Positions 1-7,154 of a DNA stretch of 8,532 nt are shown one piece after another (position 1 is the stretch's first letter; each line of letters begins with the position of its first letter). Source of the DNA: Oscillospiraceae bacterium (GTDB lineage Bacteria; Bacillota; Clostridia; Oscillospirales; Acutalibacteraceae). The stretch lies in NCBI GenBank assembly GCA_031262125.1, contig JAISII010000067.1, positions 1-8,532 on the forward strand, in the 5' to 3' direction. Made by a program: the position numbers and the translations under genes. The notes beneath the pieces are model-generated. The model was not told where the DNA came from. It made no database searches and saw nothing but the letters and a program-made list of their open reading frames with translations.

Positions 1-3000
1 TGTATCGGCTACCCAGTTGTTGCCAATAGTATACTCGTCGGTGTATATTATGTTGCCGCCTACATCGTACTGGTACAACACCCTTTTGTGGGTACGCATA
101 TCATTTTGGGCTTTTAGAATGTTGTTTTTGTAGTATTCATACCTGATTGTTTCTACGCCGTCTTCAAAAACCTTTGTTAAGTTCCCGTTTATGTCATATT
201 CATAATCATAATCCGCCAAAACTGTGTTAGCTTTCTTTTGAACAAGGCTGCTTACAAGGTTGGTTTCGGCATTTGCACCATAGGCACTGCTTGCGGGGGC
301 ATATTCGTATTCTGTGGTAAACACATCAATAGTAGGACTGCCACCAAATCTTGTTGCGATAGTGTCTATACGGTCAAGCTCGTCTTTATCGATTGTGCTT
401 GACCAACCTCCATCAAATAAATAAAGACGTGGAAGATTCTCATGAATTTGTGGCGTTATCGTCCTTGTTATCCCCGATATTGTTGCTTTTTCAACAACAT
501 CGCCTAATTCCTCATAGTGCTTGCTATAGACATAGTCTATCCCCGTATTGCTGTAGCTTACGCTCTGCCGCAGCTCGTTCCAAACGTCATAAAAATGTAT
601 TTCTGTTCTTCCTGCCGAATAATCAATTACTTTGCTCGGCAACCCTTTTTTGTTGTAAAAATACTTTGCAAAAATTTGGCTTGTGCCGTTGTTGGTTGTG
701 TTTATCTGCACAATCCTGTCTAAATCATCATAAACATAAGAAAAAGACTGCCCGTTACCATACGACGTTGAAGTCAGATTACCGTTGTTTGCTTCATATG
801 TGTTGTTAGAAATTATCTGCGAACCTACAGAAGCTCCCGTCTGGTTGCGAAAACTATTGTATGAAAAAGAATATCTTGTTCCGTTATGATTAATTTCACT
901 TAATTGATTGTTTCCGCCATAAGTATATTCGTTTTCTATATTTCCAATTCCGGAAACATTAGCAGCAACCTCCGTCAGTCTGCCTGCGTCGTCGTAAGTA
1001 TAGTTTTCTACACTCCCATCGGGCAATTCAATCGAATTAGTCTGCCCGTTATCAGCATCAATGTCATATTCAGTAGTGTTGCCACGCTCGTCGCTTTCTG
1101 CAATAACATAATTGCCGGTTGCATCATACTCAGTTTGTGTTTTTATATACGGTTGGCTTAAATCAATGCTTTCTACATATTCTGTTCCGCTTGAATCGGT
1201 TAAAACAGTGCCGTAGTATGATGATTTTATGCCGTTTTCGGTTTCTTCAAAATTCCCTTGGTATGGTTCAACAGGTGCAAGTGTGGTAGGTTCGGTAGTA
1301 GCTTGCGGTTCCGATGTTTCCGGCTCGGAGTCAAATCTGGACAGAAACTCCTCATCTGTCGCATAGTCGCCAAAACAAAGTGAAGCATCATTTAAAACCA
1401 TTGTGTTTGCATTATTGTCATAAACAAAAGCATACTCTACATAATCAACCACACGGCTTGGGTATTTAGGATACGCCGTCAACGCAACCGACTGGTCTAC
1501 TCCCGTGCATTCGTTAAATGTTTGATAATGCTCTTCTTCATCTTCGGTATCGTCGTCTTCGTCGTCCTCATAAACAATATTCAACTTTATGCCTGCTTTG
1601 CGTGTGTCATCGGTAAGCGGTACAGAATCCATTTCAGCCGAACCACTTAGAACAAACGCAACATTAGACTTGTTAACATCAACGGTTTGATACACCTGCT
1701 TTTCTTGCCCCGATGCACCGTTAATTGTTGCACTGCCGCTGTTACCCTGCCAAACAGAAGAACTGAAGTTGTTCCCGCTTTCAAGAGCGTTATAGTCATT
1801 GGCACAATCGCCCTCTTCTAACTGCATACAGTCAAACCATGCCGTGCCGTAAGCATCTCTCATTTGTAAATAAATACGGAGTTGTACTGCGTTTTCGGGT
1901 ACTTCGGGGTATGTTACAGACATACGCTGCCAATTTTCGCTGCCAAACAAAGTATATGAACTGTTATAAAGTGCAATTTCTGTGCCGTTGGCATCTCTTG
2001 CCGCAATTTTTAAATACACGCCAGATATACCGGTTGTACGACCGGCATCGACCACATTGCTTGTTTTAACATATGCCGAAAATGTTGCCGCTTTGCCTTT
2101 TAAAGCACTAATATCGTTAATTTGCCGCATAGAATATGTATAATATGCCGCCGAATTTGGGCTGTTAATTTTAACAGAGCTTGAACCCAAGTACTGCTTT
2201 TTTTCGTAATCAACAAGTTCCGTTGAAGTATCGATAGTGCGTGTGCCGCCTGTGCTTTGTGTGCTGCCAATTGTGCCGTGAGATGTATTGTACAGCGATG
2301 TTGTTGGCGTGCTTGAATTTGAAATATAGTTTTTTGTGTACGACTCTGCCCCTGATGTTATAAGCAGTGCGTTGCTTTGCTCTGCATTAGAGATATATCC
2401 ATTTGGGTTAAGCACCGAAATAGTTTCGCCCTTATTGTTAAAAGTATAAGTTTCAGAACGACCATATCTGTCGGTATAAGTTGTGGTGTTGTCCGAACCA
2501 TACAAAATGTCAATATAGTTGCCGGCATTGTTGCCATGGCTGTCAAATTCGCAAATCTTTGTAACTTTACCGTTTGTGTATAAATACTCTACCCCCGAAT
2601 TGCCCGCTTGATATGCAACCGACAACCTGCCATCGTCGTGATAGTAAAAACCAATATATATACCACCGGGGTAGTTTATTCGATTTAATCTATCATCAAA
2701 TCCCGTGCCTGATGTGGACGAAAAACGGCTGAATTCGATTTCTTTGCCGTCGGGAGCAACTATCTTTGAAATGTAACTATGCCCGGCTACAGATGCAGCG
2801 GCGTAACTAATAGTATATACTCTGCCTGCACCGTCTGTAATTGTTGACAATTTTTCGGAGTTATATGTGTATGTGATTTGATTGCCTGTGCCGTCAGTTT
2901 CTGTTATAATTCTGCCAATACCCGAATTCGGCAAAGTGCTGCCGCCCCACGATGCTACAGGTGCAGGAGTCGAAAACTTATATGTTATTCCCATCGGGGT

Positions 3001-4926
3001 TTCCATATAAAAACCGTCCGAATAAGATTTTCCGTCTAATGTTACCGGTGTAGATGAAGTTGCCGGTATAATTACATAGCCAAGCCCGTCTTCATCTTCC
3101 CATATATTTGTTGCATTTTCACGAAGTTTAAAATAATGCTCTGTTCCGTCTTCGTCGTTATACATATATCTATAGCCCTCTTGCTGCATCGCAAGCGGTG
3201 CTTCAGCTACAAATTTGTTAAACGAATATTGCCATCCTTTTTCGGCTTTTGTGCCGTATTGAAAAACTGTATCATAATCAAACCCGTTGTATGTCATTTT
3301 TATATCAACGGGCATTTTTTCGCCGGTGCCCTCAAACAAATTTTGGGTCAGCACTAAATTGCCTGTATAATCGCTAACGCTGCCTTCGCCGTTATAGGCA
3401 GAAGCATGTGTATGATACGTAAGGTTAGACTCGGTGCCTTGAAAACTGCGATATGTAACTACAAATGTGGGGCTTATTGCGGCGTTGCCATAATAGCCCG
3501 TATGAACTAAAATCATCCCGTCAGAAGTTTCGTTTTTGCTTAACACCATAGAATAGCTGTCGTCAGGGTCTTGGTTATACCATTTTTTTGCAAGTTTTGT
3601 AACATCCCAAGTCAGCAAACTTTCCTCGTCTTTATCATCAACAGCATAATCTATTACTCCGGTTGTTGTGTCGTAAAGCGGGGTTCCGTTTGCAGGGTGA
3701 GCGGTGTTCCAACAAATTGTATCCTGCGACCATTCGTCAGAAGATTCGTGCACGTTTATGGTTAAACCGGAGGCCGTTTCTGTATATCTGTTAAAATTCA
3801 GTTTGGCTCCGGTAAGCACATCGCCCGTTTTTAAACCCGGCAATTGCTGTATGCGAACCAATAAATCAAACACGCTATTTGGGAACTTAAAAATGGCGGA
3901 ATTGGGGGTTAAAAAAGGTATTTCATCAGGATTAGGCTGCATCGTCGATGCGGTTACTATGCCTGTGTTTGTGTTGCTTTGCATTATTGTAACATCGGGG
4001 TCAACCGCAACAGGGAACGCACGCCCCCAAGCATTAACCCAAGCTTCGTCCACACTTATTTTTACCGAAAGCTTTTTGTTCTTTTGGCTTTCAATTGCCA
4101 GTGTTACACCATCGCTTGTTTCGCCGTTGGCATCTGTCATATACGGTGCGGCGATAGTATAAACAACCTCACCGTCTGCGTTTTTAAGTTCGATTGTTTT
4201 TGTGTCTTTTTGAGCAGCATTTAACCCGTTGATTTTATAGTTAACAACAAATTCTTTTTGTGCCCAAGAATTTTTGAGCAACAGGTTTTCTTTTATACCT
4301 TTAGTGGTTGCAAAAACCTGCAAATCAACATGATTGTAAATATCGCTGTACAAAACTTCTTGAGATGTATCTTCCAAAACGGTAAATCTCTCGTTACCAA
4401 TAAGCAATTGGTTGTTTTCTACAATTTGTGCTGTTTTCTTTTGAACCCCTTCATAGCCCCAACTGATTTTATATTCATCAGCTTTAAGCTTGAACATATT
4501 GTTCTCTTTAGATTTTTTGGAGATTCTTGTTTCAAAATCGGATGATTTTGTTTTATATTCTGTATTGTCGGTAGTTGCTGCATTATCGGGTGTTGATATA
4601 ATTTCTGCATCTTCGTCTTCAATGTCGACAGTTTGCAAGCTATTATCATAATCTTCCCATTTACCATCAGCATCTTCAAAGTGAACGGGATAATCGTACA
4701 TAACAGCCATATAGCTGCCGTCGTCAAGCTTAAAATGCTTTGTCGTTTCATCTCGTTTTGTTTTATCTTCAAATAAAATGAGTGCGTCGTTATTTTCCGA
4801 ATTTGCCTCTGTGCCCGTTGTTTGGTTTAAAGTAGAGCCATAAACCTGCACCATATAAAGGAACCCGATCAAAACACTCATAATTACGCATAATGAAATT
4901 TTAAAAATCTTCTTAGTTGTTTGCAT
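1..4926 (-). CDS. Secreted RHS/YD-repeat protein with DNRLRE and lectin-like modules (3' end outside window)
   Basis: The frame is open from an ATG at 4926 to the window edge, giving 1642 residues with no stop, so the C-terminus is missing. Residues 1-30 look like a signal peptide: two lysines, then a hydrophobic run ending near VQVYGS, implying export. Residues about 330-495 resemble the DNRLRE module of Firmicute surface proteins (W399 and W406 in the DEW...CWN pattern, then a DVTKLAKKW stretch). A segment like the start of an RHS shell (YTGNLVL) follows at about 510-540. A first YD-like zone lies near 670-880, a jelly-roll, carbohydrate-binding-like domain near 905-1055 (ending GTAWFDCMQLEEG), an acidic tract at 1119-1134, and canonical YD repeats from about 1255 to the edge (for example ENYTYDDAGRLTEV). 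RHS proteins are known to form a hollow beta-cage, often around a variable C-terminal toxin. Whether this one carries a toxin cannot be seen. A WapA-like wall-associated role is inferred. Confidence 0.9.
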   Translation of the reverse strand, partial: MQTTKKIFKISLCVIMSVLIGFLYMVQVYGSTLNQTTGTEANSENNDALILFEDKTKRDETTKHFKLDDGSYMAVMYDYPVHFEDADGKWEDYDNSLQTVDIEDEDAEIISTPDNAATTDNTEYKTKSSDFETRISKKSKENNMFKLKADEYKISWGYEGVQKKTAQIVENNQLLIGNERFTVLEDTSQEVLYSDIYNHVDLQVFATTKGIKENLLLKNSWAQKEFVVNYKINGLNAAQKDTKTIELKNADGEVVYTIAAPYMTDANGETSDGVTLAIESQKNKKLSVKISVDEAWVNAWGRAFPVAVDPDVTIMQSNTNTGIVTASTMQPNPDEIPFLTPNSAIFKFPNSVFDLLVRIQQLPGLKTGDVLTGAKLNFNRYTETASGLTINVHESSDEWSQDTICWNTAHPANGTPLYDTTTGVIDYAVDDKDEESLLTWDVTKLAKKWYNQDPDDSYSMVLSKNETSDGMILVHTGYYGNAAISPTFVVTYRSFQGTESNLTYHTHASAYNGEGSVSDYTGNLVLTQNLFEGTGEKMPVDIKMTYNGFDYDTVFQYGTKAEKGWQYSFNKFVAEAPLAMQQEGYRYMYNDEDGTEHYFKLRENATNIWEDEDGLGYVIIPATSSTPVTLDGKSYSDGFYMETPMGITYKFSTPAPVASWGGSTLPNSGIGRIITETDGTGNQITYTYNSEKLSTITDGAGRVYTISYAAASVAGHSYISKIVAPDGKEIEFSRFSSTSGTGFDDRLNRINYPGGIYIGFYYHDDGRLSVAYQAGNSGVEYLYTNGKVTKICEFDSHGNNAGNYIDILYGSDNTTTYTDRYGRSETYTFNNKGETISVLNPNGYISNAEQSNALLITSGAESYTKNYISNSSTPTTSLYNTSHGTIGSTQSTGGTRTIDTSTELVDYEKKQYLGSSSVKINSPNSAAYYTYSMRQINDISALKGKAATFSAYVKTSNVVDAGRTTGISGVYLKIAARDANGTEIALYNSSYTLFGSENWQRMSVTYPEVPENAVQLRIYLQMRDAYGTAWFDCMQLEEGDCANDYNALESGNNFSSSVWQGNSGSATINGASGQEKQVYQTVDVNKSNVAFVLSGSAEMDSVPLTDDTRKAGIKLNIVYEDDEDDDTEDEEEHYQTFNECTGVDQSVALTAYPKYPSRVVDYVEYAFVYDNNANTMVLNDASLCFGDYATDEEFLSRFDSEPETSEPQATTEPTTLAPVEPYQGNFEETENGIKSSYYGTVLTDSSGTEYVESIDLSQPYIKTQTEYDATGNYVIAESDERGNTTEYDIDADNGQTNSIELPDGSVENYTYDDAGRLTEVAANVSGIGNIENEYTYGGNNQLSEINHNGTRYSFSYNSFRNQTGASVGSQIISNNTYEANNGNLTSTSYGNGQSFSYVYDDLDRIVQINTTNNGTSQIFAKYFYNKKGLPSKVIDYSAGRTEIHFYDVWNELRQSVSYSNTGIDYVYSKHYEELGDVVEKATISGITRTITPQIHENLPRLYLFDGGWSSTIDKDELDRIDTIATRFGGSPTIDVFTTEYEYAPASSAYGANAETNLVSSLVQKKANTVLADYDYEYDINGNLTKVFEDGVETIRYEYYKNNILKAQNDMRTHKRVLYQYDVGGNIIYTDEYTIGNNWVADT

Positions 4927-4933
4927 TTTTTTG

Positions 4934-4942
4934 CTTCCTTTT
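4934..4942 (-). promoter_or_regulatory. Ribosome binding site of the RHS gene
   Basis: Read on the minus strand this is AAAAGGAAG, seven bases before the ATG at 4926. It decides the start of the very long frame and fits the signal peptide beginning at that ATG. Confidence 0.8.
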
Positions 4943-4960
4943 GAAAAATTTTGTTTTTAT

Positions 4961-4989
4961 ATTTTAACATTATTTTCTGCAATATGCAA
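4961..4989 (-). promoter_or_regulatory. Promoter of the RHS gene (extended -10)
   Basis: On the minus strand a TTGCAT -35 box (4989-4984) is followed by a 17-base spacer and a TAAAAT -10 box (4966-4961), with TGT immediately before the -10 (extended -10). Transcription would start near 4954 and give a leader of about 28 nt containing the ribosome binding site. The -35 box lies inside a copy of a repeated ATATGCAA motif. Confidence 0.65.
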
Positions 4990-5050
4990 CAGTTTTTATC
5001 CATTATTTTCTAAGTGATTTCATTATATTTCCAAATTTTGCACTTAAATA

Positions 5051-5078
5051 TTGCATTCCCCCAAAATGGTGATAAAAT
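5051..5078 (+). promoter_or_regulatory. Plus-strand promoter with no downstream protein gene
   Basis: TTGCAT (5051-5056), a 16-base spacer and TAAAAT (5073-5078) preceded by TGA form an extended -10 promoter. Transcription would start near 5085. No plus-strand coding frame follows, so this probably drives a non-coding RNA that ends at the T6 run at 5261-5266. Confidence 0.55.
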
Positions 5079-5091
5079 AACATACAACAAA

Positions 5092-5130
5092 CATCACATA
5101 TGCAAAGTGGAGTTTCTGCAAAATGTGATG
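5092..5130. repeat. 8-bp perfect inverted repeat (hairpin or operator)
   Basis: CATCACAT at 5092-5099 is the exact reverse complement of ATGTGATG at 5123-5130. An inner TGCA/TGCA pair (5101-5104 with 5117-5120) could extend the hairpin. It begins about seven bases after the predicted plus-strand start site, so it could be a 5' RNA hairpin or a repressor site. Confidence 0.6.
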
Positions 5131-5192
5131 ACATAAAAAGTGAATAAACTAATATGCAATTTGCGGATTTTGTTAAGAATTGTTAATCAAAT

Positions 5193-5266
5193 CGCCTTGC
5201 GTTTGCCATAGGTCACGTTTTCCGAAATTGACCTCGATTCTTCCTAAACCGAGGAGGGCGTTTTTT
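5193..5266 (+). terminator. Terminator-like end of the plus-strand RNA
   Basis: A G+C-rich helix (5193-5198 with 5255-5260) closes over two smaller helices and is followed directly by T6 at 5261-5266. It is less compact than a textbook terminator. A local alternative pairs CTTCCT near 5240-5245 with AGGAGG at 5252-5257. It would stop plus-strand transcripts before they run antisense into the glycosyltransferase gene. Confidence 0.45.
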
Positions 5267-5278
5267 GAGTTTGATTCT

Positions 5279-6355
5279 TTAAGATAATAGTTTTTTAAAA
5301 TAGCTGCGGTTATGCAAAACAGACGGATGCTCGGGCTTGAAGGCGGCTGCTTTTTCGTTATATTCTTCGGCTTCTTTGTATCTTTTTAATTTGTCGCAGC
5401 AAACGGCACACTCAACCAAAGGCACAAAGTTATAATAATCGGGCTTAACAAACCCAAACGTGCTTTTGGGTATGGGCAGTTTGGCGGCTAAATCGTACCA
5501 AAATAGTGCATTGGCAAAGTTGTTTTGCTTTTTAAAAATTTCGCCAACAAGGCAGCAAAGCTCGCCACGGGGTATGGTCAAACTAAAGCTGTGCAATGCA
5601 CTCAGCAGTGCTTTTTCATCTTGCTCGGTCGCCATATAGCATCGTGCCATAAGCTCGCACGCACCTAATTTATCTTCTATCCAGCCTTTGCCGTTAGCTA
5701 AAAACTTTTCAAATTGCTCAATTGCTTTTTCATACATTGCGTGCGTGTACAGCTCACGGGCGTAGTAATAGTTCCCCCTAACCGAAAGCTCTTGCCCCGA
5801 GTTTATTATAGCTTCATAAATTTGCAAATTGCGTTTGCTGCCGTGTTCATAGTTCTCTTTTTTATGGCTGACGGCAATGTCGGACGTTAAATAGTTCCCG
5901 CTTGTGTCAATAACCTCATGCACCGGCTCTTTCCATTTAAAGTTGCCTGCACGCCGCACCAGCCGTTCTCGGTAATAAGAGAATGTAACCCGTCCTTGTG
6001 CATCAAACCCCGTGTTGTACTTAAACATCACAACGTCGGTTGTCGGGTCGAGAGTTTTTTTAAGTTCTTTAAGTTTTTGCAAGTCTTCCTCTAAAAAAAC
6101 ATCGTCGGCATCCATCCACAAAATATAATCTTGCGTAGCTTTTGAGAAGGAAAAATTGCGTGCCGCCGAAAAGTCGTCAATCCATTTAAAGTTGAAAACC
6201 TTGTCGGTAAATTGCCGTGCAATCTCCATTGTAGAATCGGTTGAACCTGTGTCGGCAATTACAATTTCATCAACCGCATCTTTAACCGACTCAAGGGCAC
6301 GTGCAAGGGTTGCCTCCTCGTTTTTAACTATCATACAAAGGCTTATTGTTATCAT
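5279..6355 (-). CDS. Family 2 glycosyltransferase with TPR-like C-terminal half
   Basis: The 358-residue protein has a GT-A fold N-terminus of the GT2/SunS-like type. It carries IVKNEE at 9-14, ADTGSTD at 34-40 (nucleotide-sugar binding), WMDADD at 80-85 (the DXD metal and donor-phosphate site) and FKWKEPVHEVI at 139-149, a region conserved in this family. Residues about 190-350 are helical and TPR-like (ARELYTHAMYEKAIEQFEKFL), a layout usual for enzymes that modify proteins. No signal peptide or membrane segment is seen, so it should act in the cytoplasm. It lies 124 bp downstream of the collagen-like gene on the same strand, separated by a terminator. Related Firmicute gene pairs suggest it glycosylates Thr residues of the collagen-like stalk; that substrate is inferred. 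The start is supported by AAGGAG at 6366-6371. Confidence 0.88.
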   Translation of the reverse strand: MITISLCMIVKNEEATLARALESVKDAVDEIVIADTGSTDSTMEIARQFTDKVFNFKWIDDFSAARNFSFSKATQDYILWMDADDVFLEEDLQKLKELKKTLDPTTDVVMFKYNTGFDAQGRVTFSYYRERLVRRAGNFKWKEPVHEVIDTSGNYLTSDIAVSHKKENYEHGSKRNLQIYEAIINSGQELSVRGNYYYARELYTHAMYEKAIEQFEKFLANGKGWIEDKLGACELMARCYMATEQDEKALLSALHSFSLTIPRGELCCLVGEIFKKQNNFANALFWYDLAAKLPIPKSTFGFVKPDYYNFVPLVECAVCCDKLKRYKEAEEYNEKAAAFKPEHPSVLHNRSYFKKLLS

Positions 6356-6365
6356 ATGTTTTGTT

Positions 6366-6371
6366 CTCCTT
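6366..6371 (-). promoter_or_regulatory. Ribosome binding site of the glycosyltransferase gene
   Basis: On the minus strand this reads AAGGAG, with ten bases to the ATG at 6355. The spacing is slightly long but the match is strong, and the protein begins directly with the GT2 first strand (ITISLCMIVKNEE). Confidence 0.75.
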
Positions 6372-6439
6372 AACTATAGTTTCGTATCTATAATCAATAT
6401 GAGATTGGCGACTAATAAATGAATATGTTATTAAAACAG

Positions 6440-6472
6440 AAAAAAGCCGCCCTTATAAAAAAGACGGCTTTT
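6440..6472 (-). terminator. Intrinsic terminator after the collagen-like gene
   Basis: On the minus strand AAAAGCCG (6472-6465) pairs with CGGCTTTT (6449-6442), extended inward by weaker pairs to about 13 bp with a five-base loop and followed by a run of six Ts. It begins eight bases past the collagen stop codon. It should end most collagen transcripts before the glycosyltransferase gene, which then depends on read-through or on a weak promoter in 6374-6440. Confidence 0.85.
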
Positions 6473-6479
6473 GTGTTTG

Positions 6480-7154
6480 TTAGGCAATTATGCCTGCTGC
6501 TCTGAGAGAGTCGAGTAGTGCATTAAGAGTGGTTGCTGTTTGTTGTGCTGTTGCTGTTGATGGGTCAGCAATGTCTTCAACATTGGCGGCTGTTTGCACA
6601 GTGCCGTCAGCACCTGTAGCACCTGTTGGACCTGTTGGACCGGTTGGGCCTGTTGGACCTGTAGGACCCGTAGGACCTGTAGCACCTGATGCACCGTCAG
6701 CACCTGTTGCTCCGGTTGCACCCGTAGCTCCTGTTGCACCTGTAGCCCCCGTGGGACCGGTTGGACCTGTAACACCTGTCGAAGGGCCGGCAGGACCCGT
6801 AGCTCCCGTTGCACCTGTAGCACCCGAAGCCCCTGTGGCACCTGTGGGACCCATTGGACCCATAGGACCTGCTGCACCGGCTTCGCCTGCCTGACCACGA
6901 GGACCGGTTGGACCCATTTCGCCCTGAGGACCTTCGGGACCTATTGGACCTTGACGACCTGCAGGACCTTGCGGACCACGAGGACCTTGCGGACCTCTCG
7001 GACCGGGAGGTCCGGGCGGGCAAATTGGACCGTATGAAGGAGGGCAGCTGTTGCAACCGCAATCGCAGTCGCAGCTTTTGCGTTCGCAACCGCATGGGCG
7101 TTCGCAATCGTTCCAACCGCAGTTGCAACTGTCATTAAAATTAAAGATTGACAT
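6480..7154 (-). CDS. Collagen-like surface protein with Cys-rich N-terminus
   Basis: The 224-residue protein has three parts. Residues 1-47 contain 11 cysteines (10, 12, 17, 21, 23, 28, 30, 32, 34, 37, 45), mostly as CxC or CxxC. Residues 48-186 are Gly-X-Y triplets, Pro-rich at first (GPRGPQ) and then GAT/GPT, with one phase break at 123-127 (GPSTG). Residues 187-224 form a tail ending LLDSLRAAGIIA, a type common at the ends of Firmicute collagen-like proteins and phage fibre proteins and likely to help trimer formation. There is no signal peptide or LPXTG, which fits a spore-coat or exosporium protein like BclA more than a sortase substrate. The many Thr residues in the Y position are typical O-glycosylation sites in BclA. 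The adjacent glycosyltransferase supports this. A surface fibre role is inferred. The start is set by AAGGAG at 7163-7168. Confidence 0.9.
   Translation of the reverse strand: MSIFNFNDSCNCGWNDCERPCGCERKSCDCDCGCNSCPPSYGPICPPGPPGPRGPQGPRGPQGPAGRQGPIGPEGPQGEMGPTGPRGQAGEAGAAGPMGPMGPTGATGASGATGATGATGPAGPSTGVTGPTGPTGATGATGATGATGATGADGASGATGPTGPTGPTGPTGPTGPTGATGADGTVQTAANVEDIADPSTATAQQTATTLNALLDSLRAAGIIA
6597..7013 (-). repeat. 9-bp-period repeat encoding Gly-X-Y triplets
   Basis: About 46 consecutive triplets produce near-identical 9- and 18-base units (variants of GGA-CCT-GTT seen on the plus strand), including six GPT triplets in a row at residues 160-177. Such tracts are prone to slippage, so length may vary between strains. 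It also creates long spurious open frames in other phases and on the opposite strand. Confidence 0.85.

Larger units (their letters stand above)
5085..5267 (+). ncRNA. Candidate small structured RNA of about 180 nt
   Basis: The stretch is bounded by a recognisable promoter upstream and six Ts at 5261-5266. The 5' part has a hairpin with an exact 8-bp stem (5092-5099 with 5123-5130). The 3' part can fold into a three-way junction. The closing helix pairs 5193-5198 with 5255-5260 (one G-T pair) and leads straight into the T-run. The two inner helices pair 5211-5215 with 5229-5233 and 5232-5236 with 5250-5254. They share two bases, so they either shorten to 4 bp each and stack, or compete. No open frame longer than about 15 codons was noticed, and none has a ribosome binding site. 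I do not recognise the RNA family; 6S RNA was considered because of the length but no long closing helix was found. Its existence is inferred from signals, not homology. Confidence 0.4.
4927..5278. other. 352-bp gap without protein genes, between the RHS gene and the glycosyltransferase gene
   Basis: This AT-rich stretch holds no credible coding frame on either strand. It contains the RHS promoter on the minus strand and, on the plus strand, a second promoter, an inverted repeat and a structured segment ending in six Ts. No convincing terminator for the glycosyltransferase gene was seen on the minus strand: the hairpins near 5211-5254 are not followed by a T-run in that direction, so read-through toward the RHS gene is possible. 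Confidence 0.7.

Noticed and set aside
393..4545. Several plus-strand open frames of 64-152 codons opposite the RHS gene
   Set aside because: They are rich in Cys and Phe with no domain pattern, and the opposite strand has an uninterrupted 1642-codon frame with clear RHS features.
4419..4772. Minus-strand frame of 117 codons near the RHS N-terminus
   Set aside because: A different phase inside the RHS gene, with no ribosome binding site or recognisable features.
5085..5267. 6S RNA as identity of the small RNA candidate
   Set aside because: The length fits, but the two ends do not pair into a long closing stem and no central bubble could be drawn.
6374..6440. Separate promoter for the glycosyltransferase gene
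   Set aside because: TATAGA-like -10 boxes exist, but no acceptable -35 box at 16-18 bases was found.
6490..6894. Plus-strand open frame rich in Val-Ala-Pro and Val-Gly-Pro, antisense to the collagen gene
   Set aside because: It is the mirror of the 9-bp Gly-X-Y repeat; the sense frame has a promoter, ribosome binding site, distinct domains and a terminator, and this one has none.
6603..7013. CRISPR-like array
   Set aside because: The repeats are contiguous 9-bp coding units without spacers.
6488..7128. Other minus-strand frames inside the collagen gene (Gln/Val/Leu-rich and Arg/Ser-rich)
   Set aside because: Low-complexity phase shadows of the same repeat, without ribosome binding sites.
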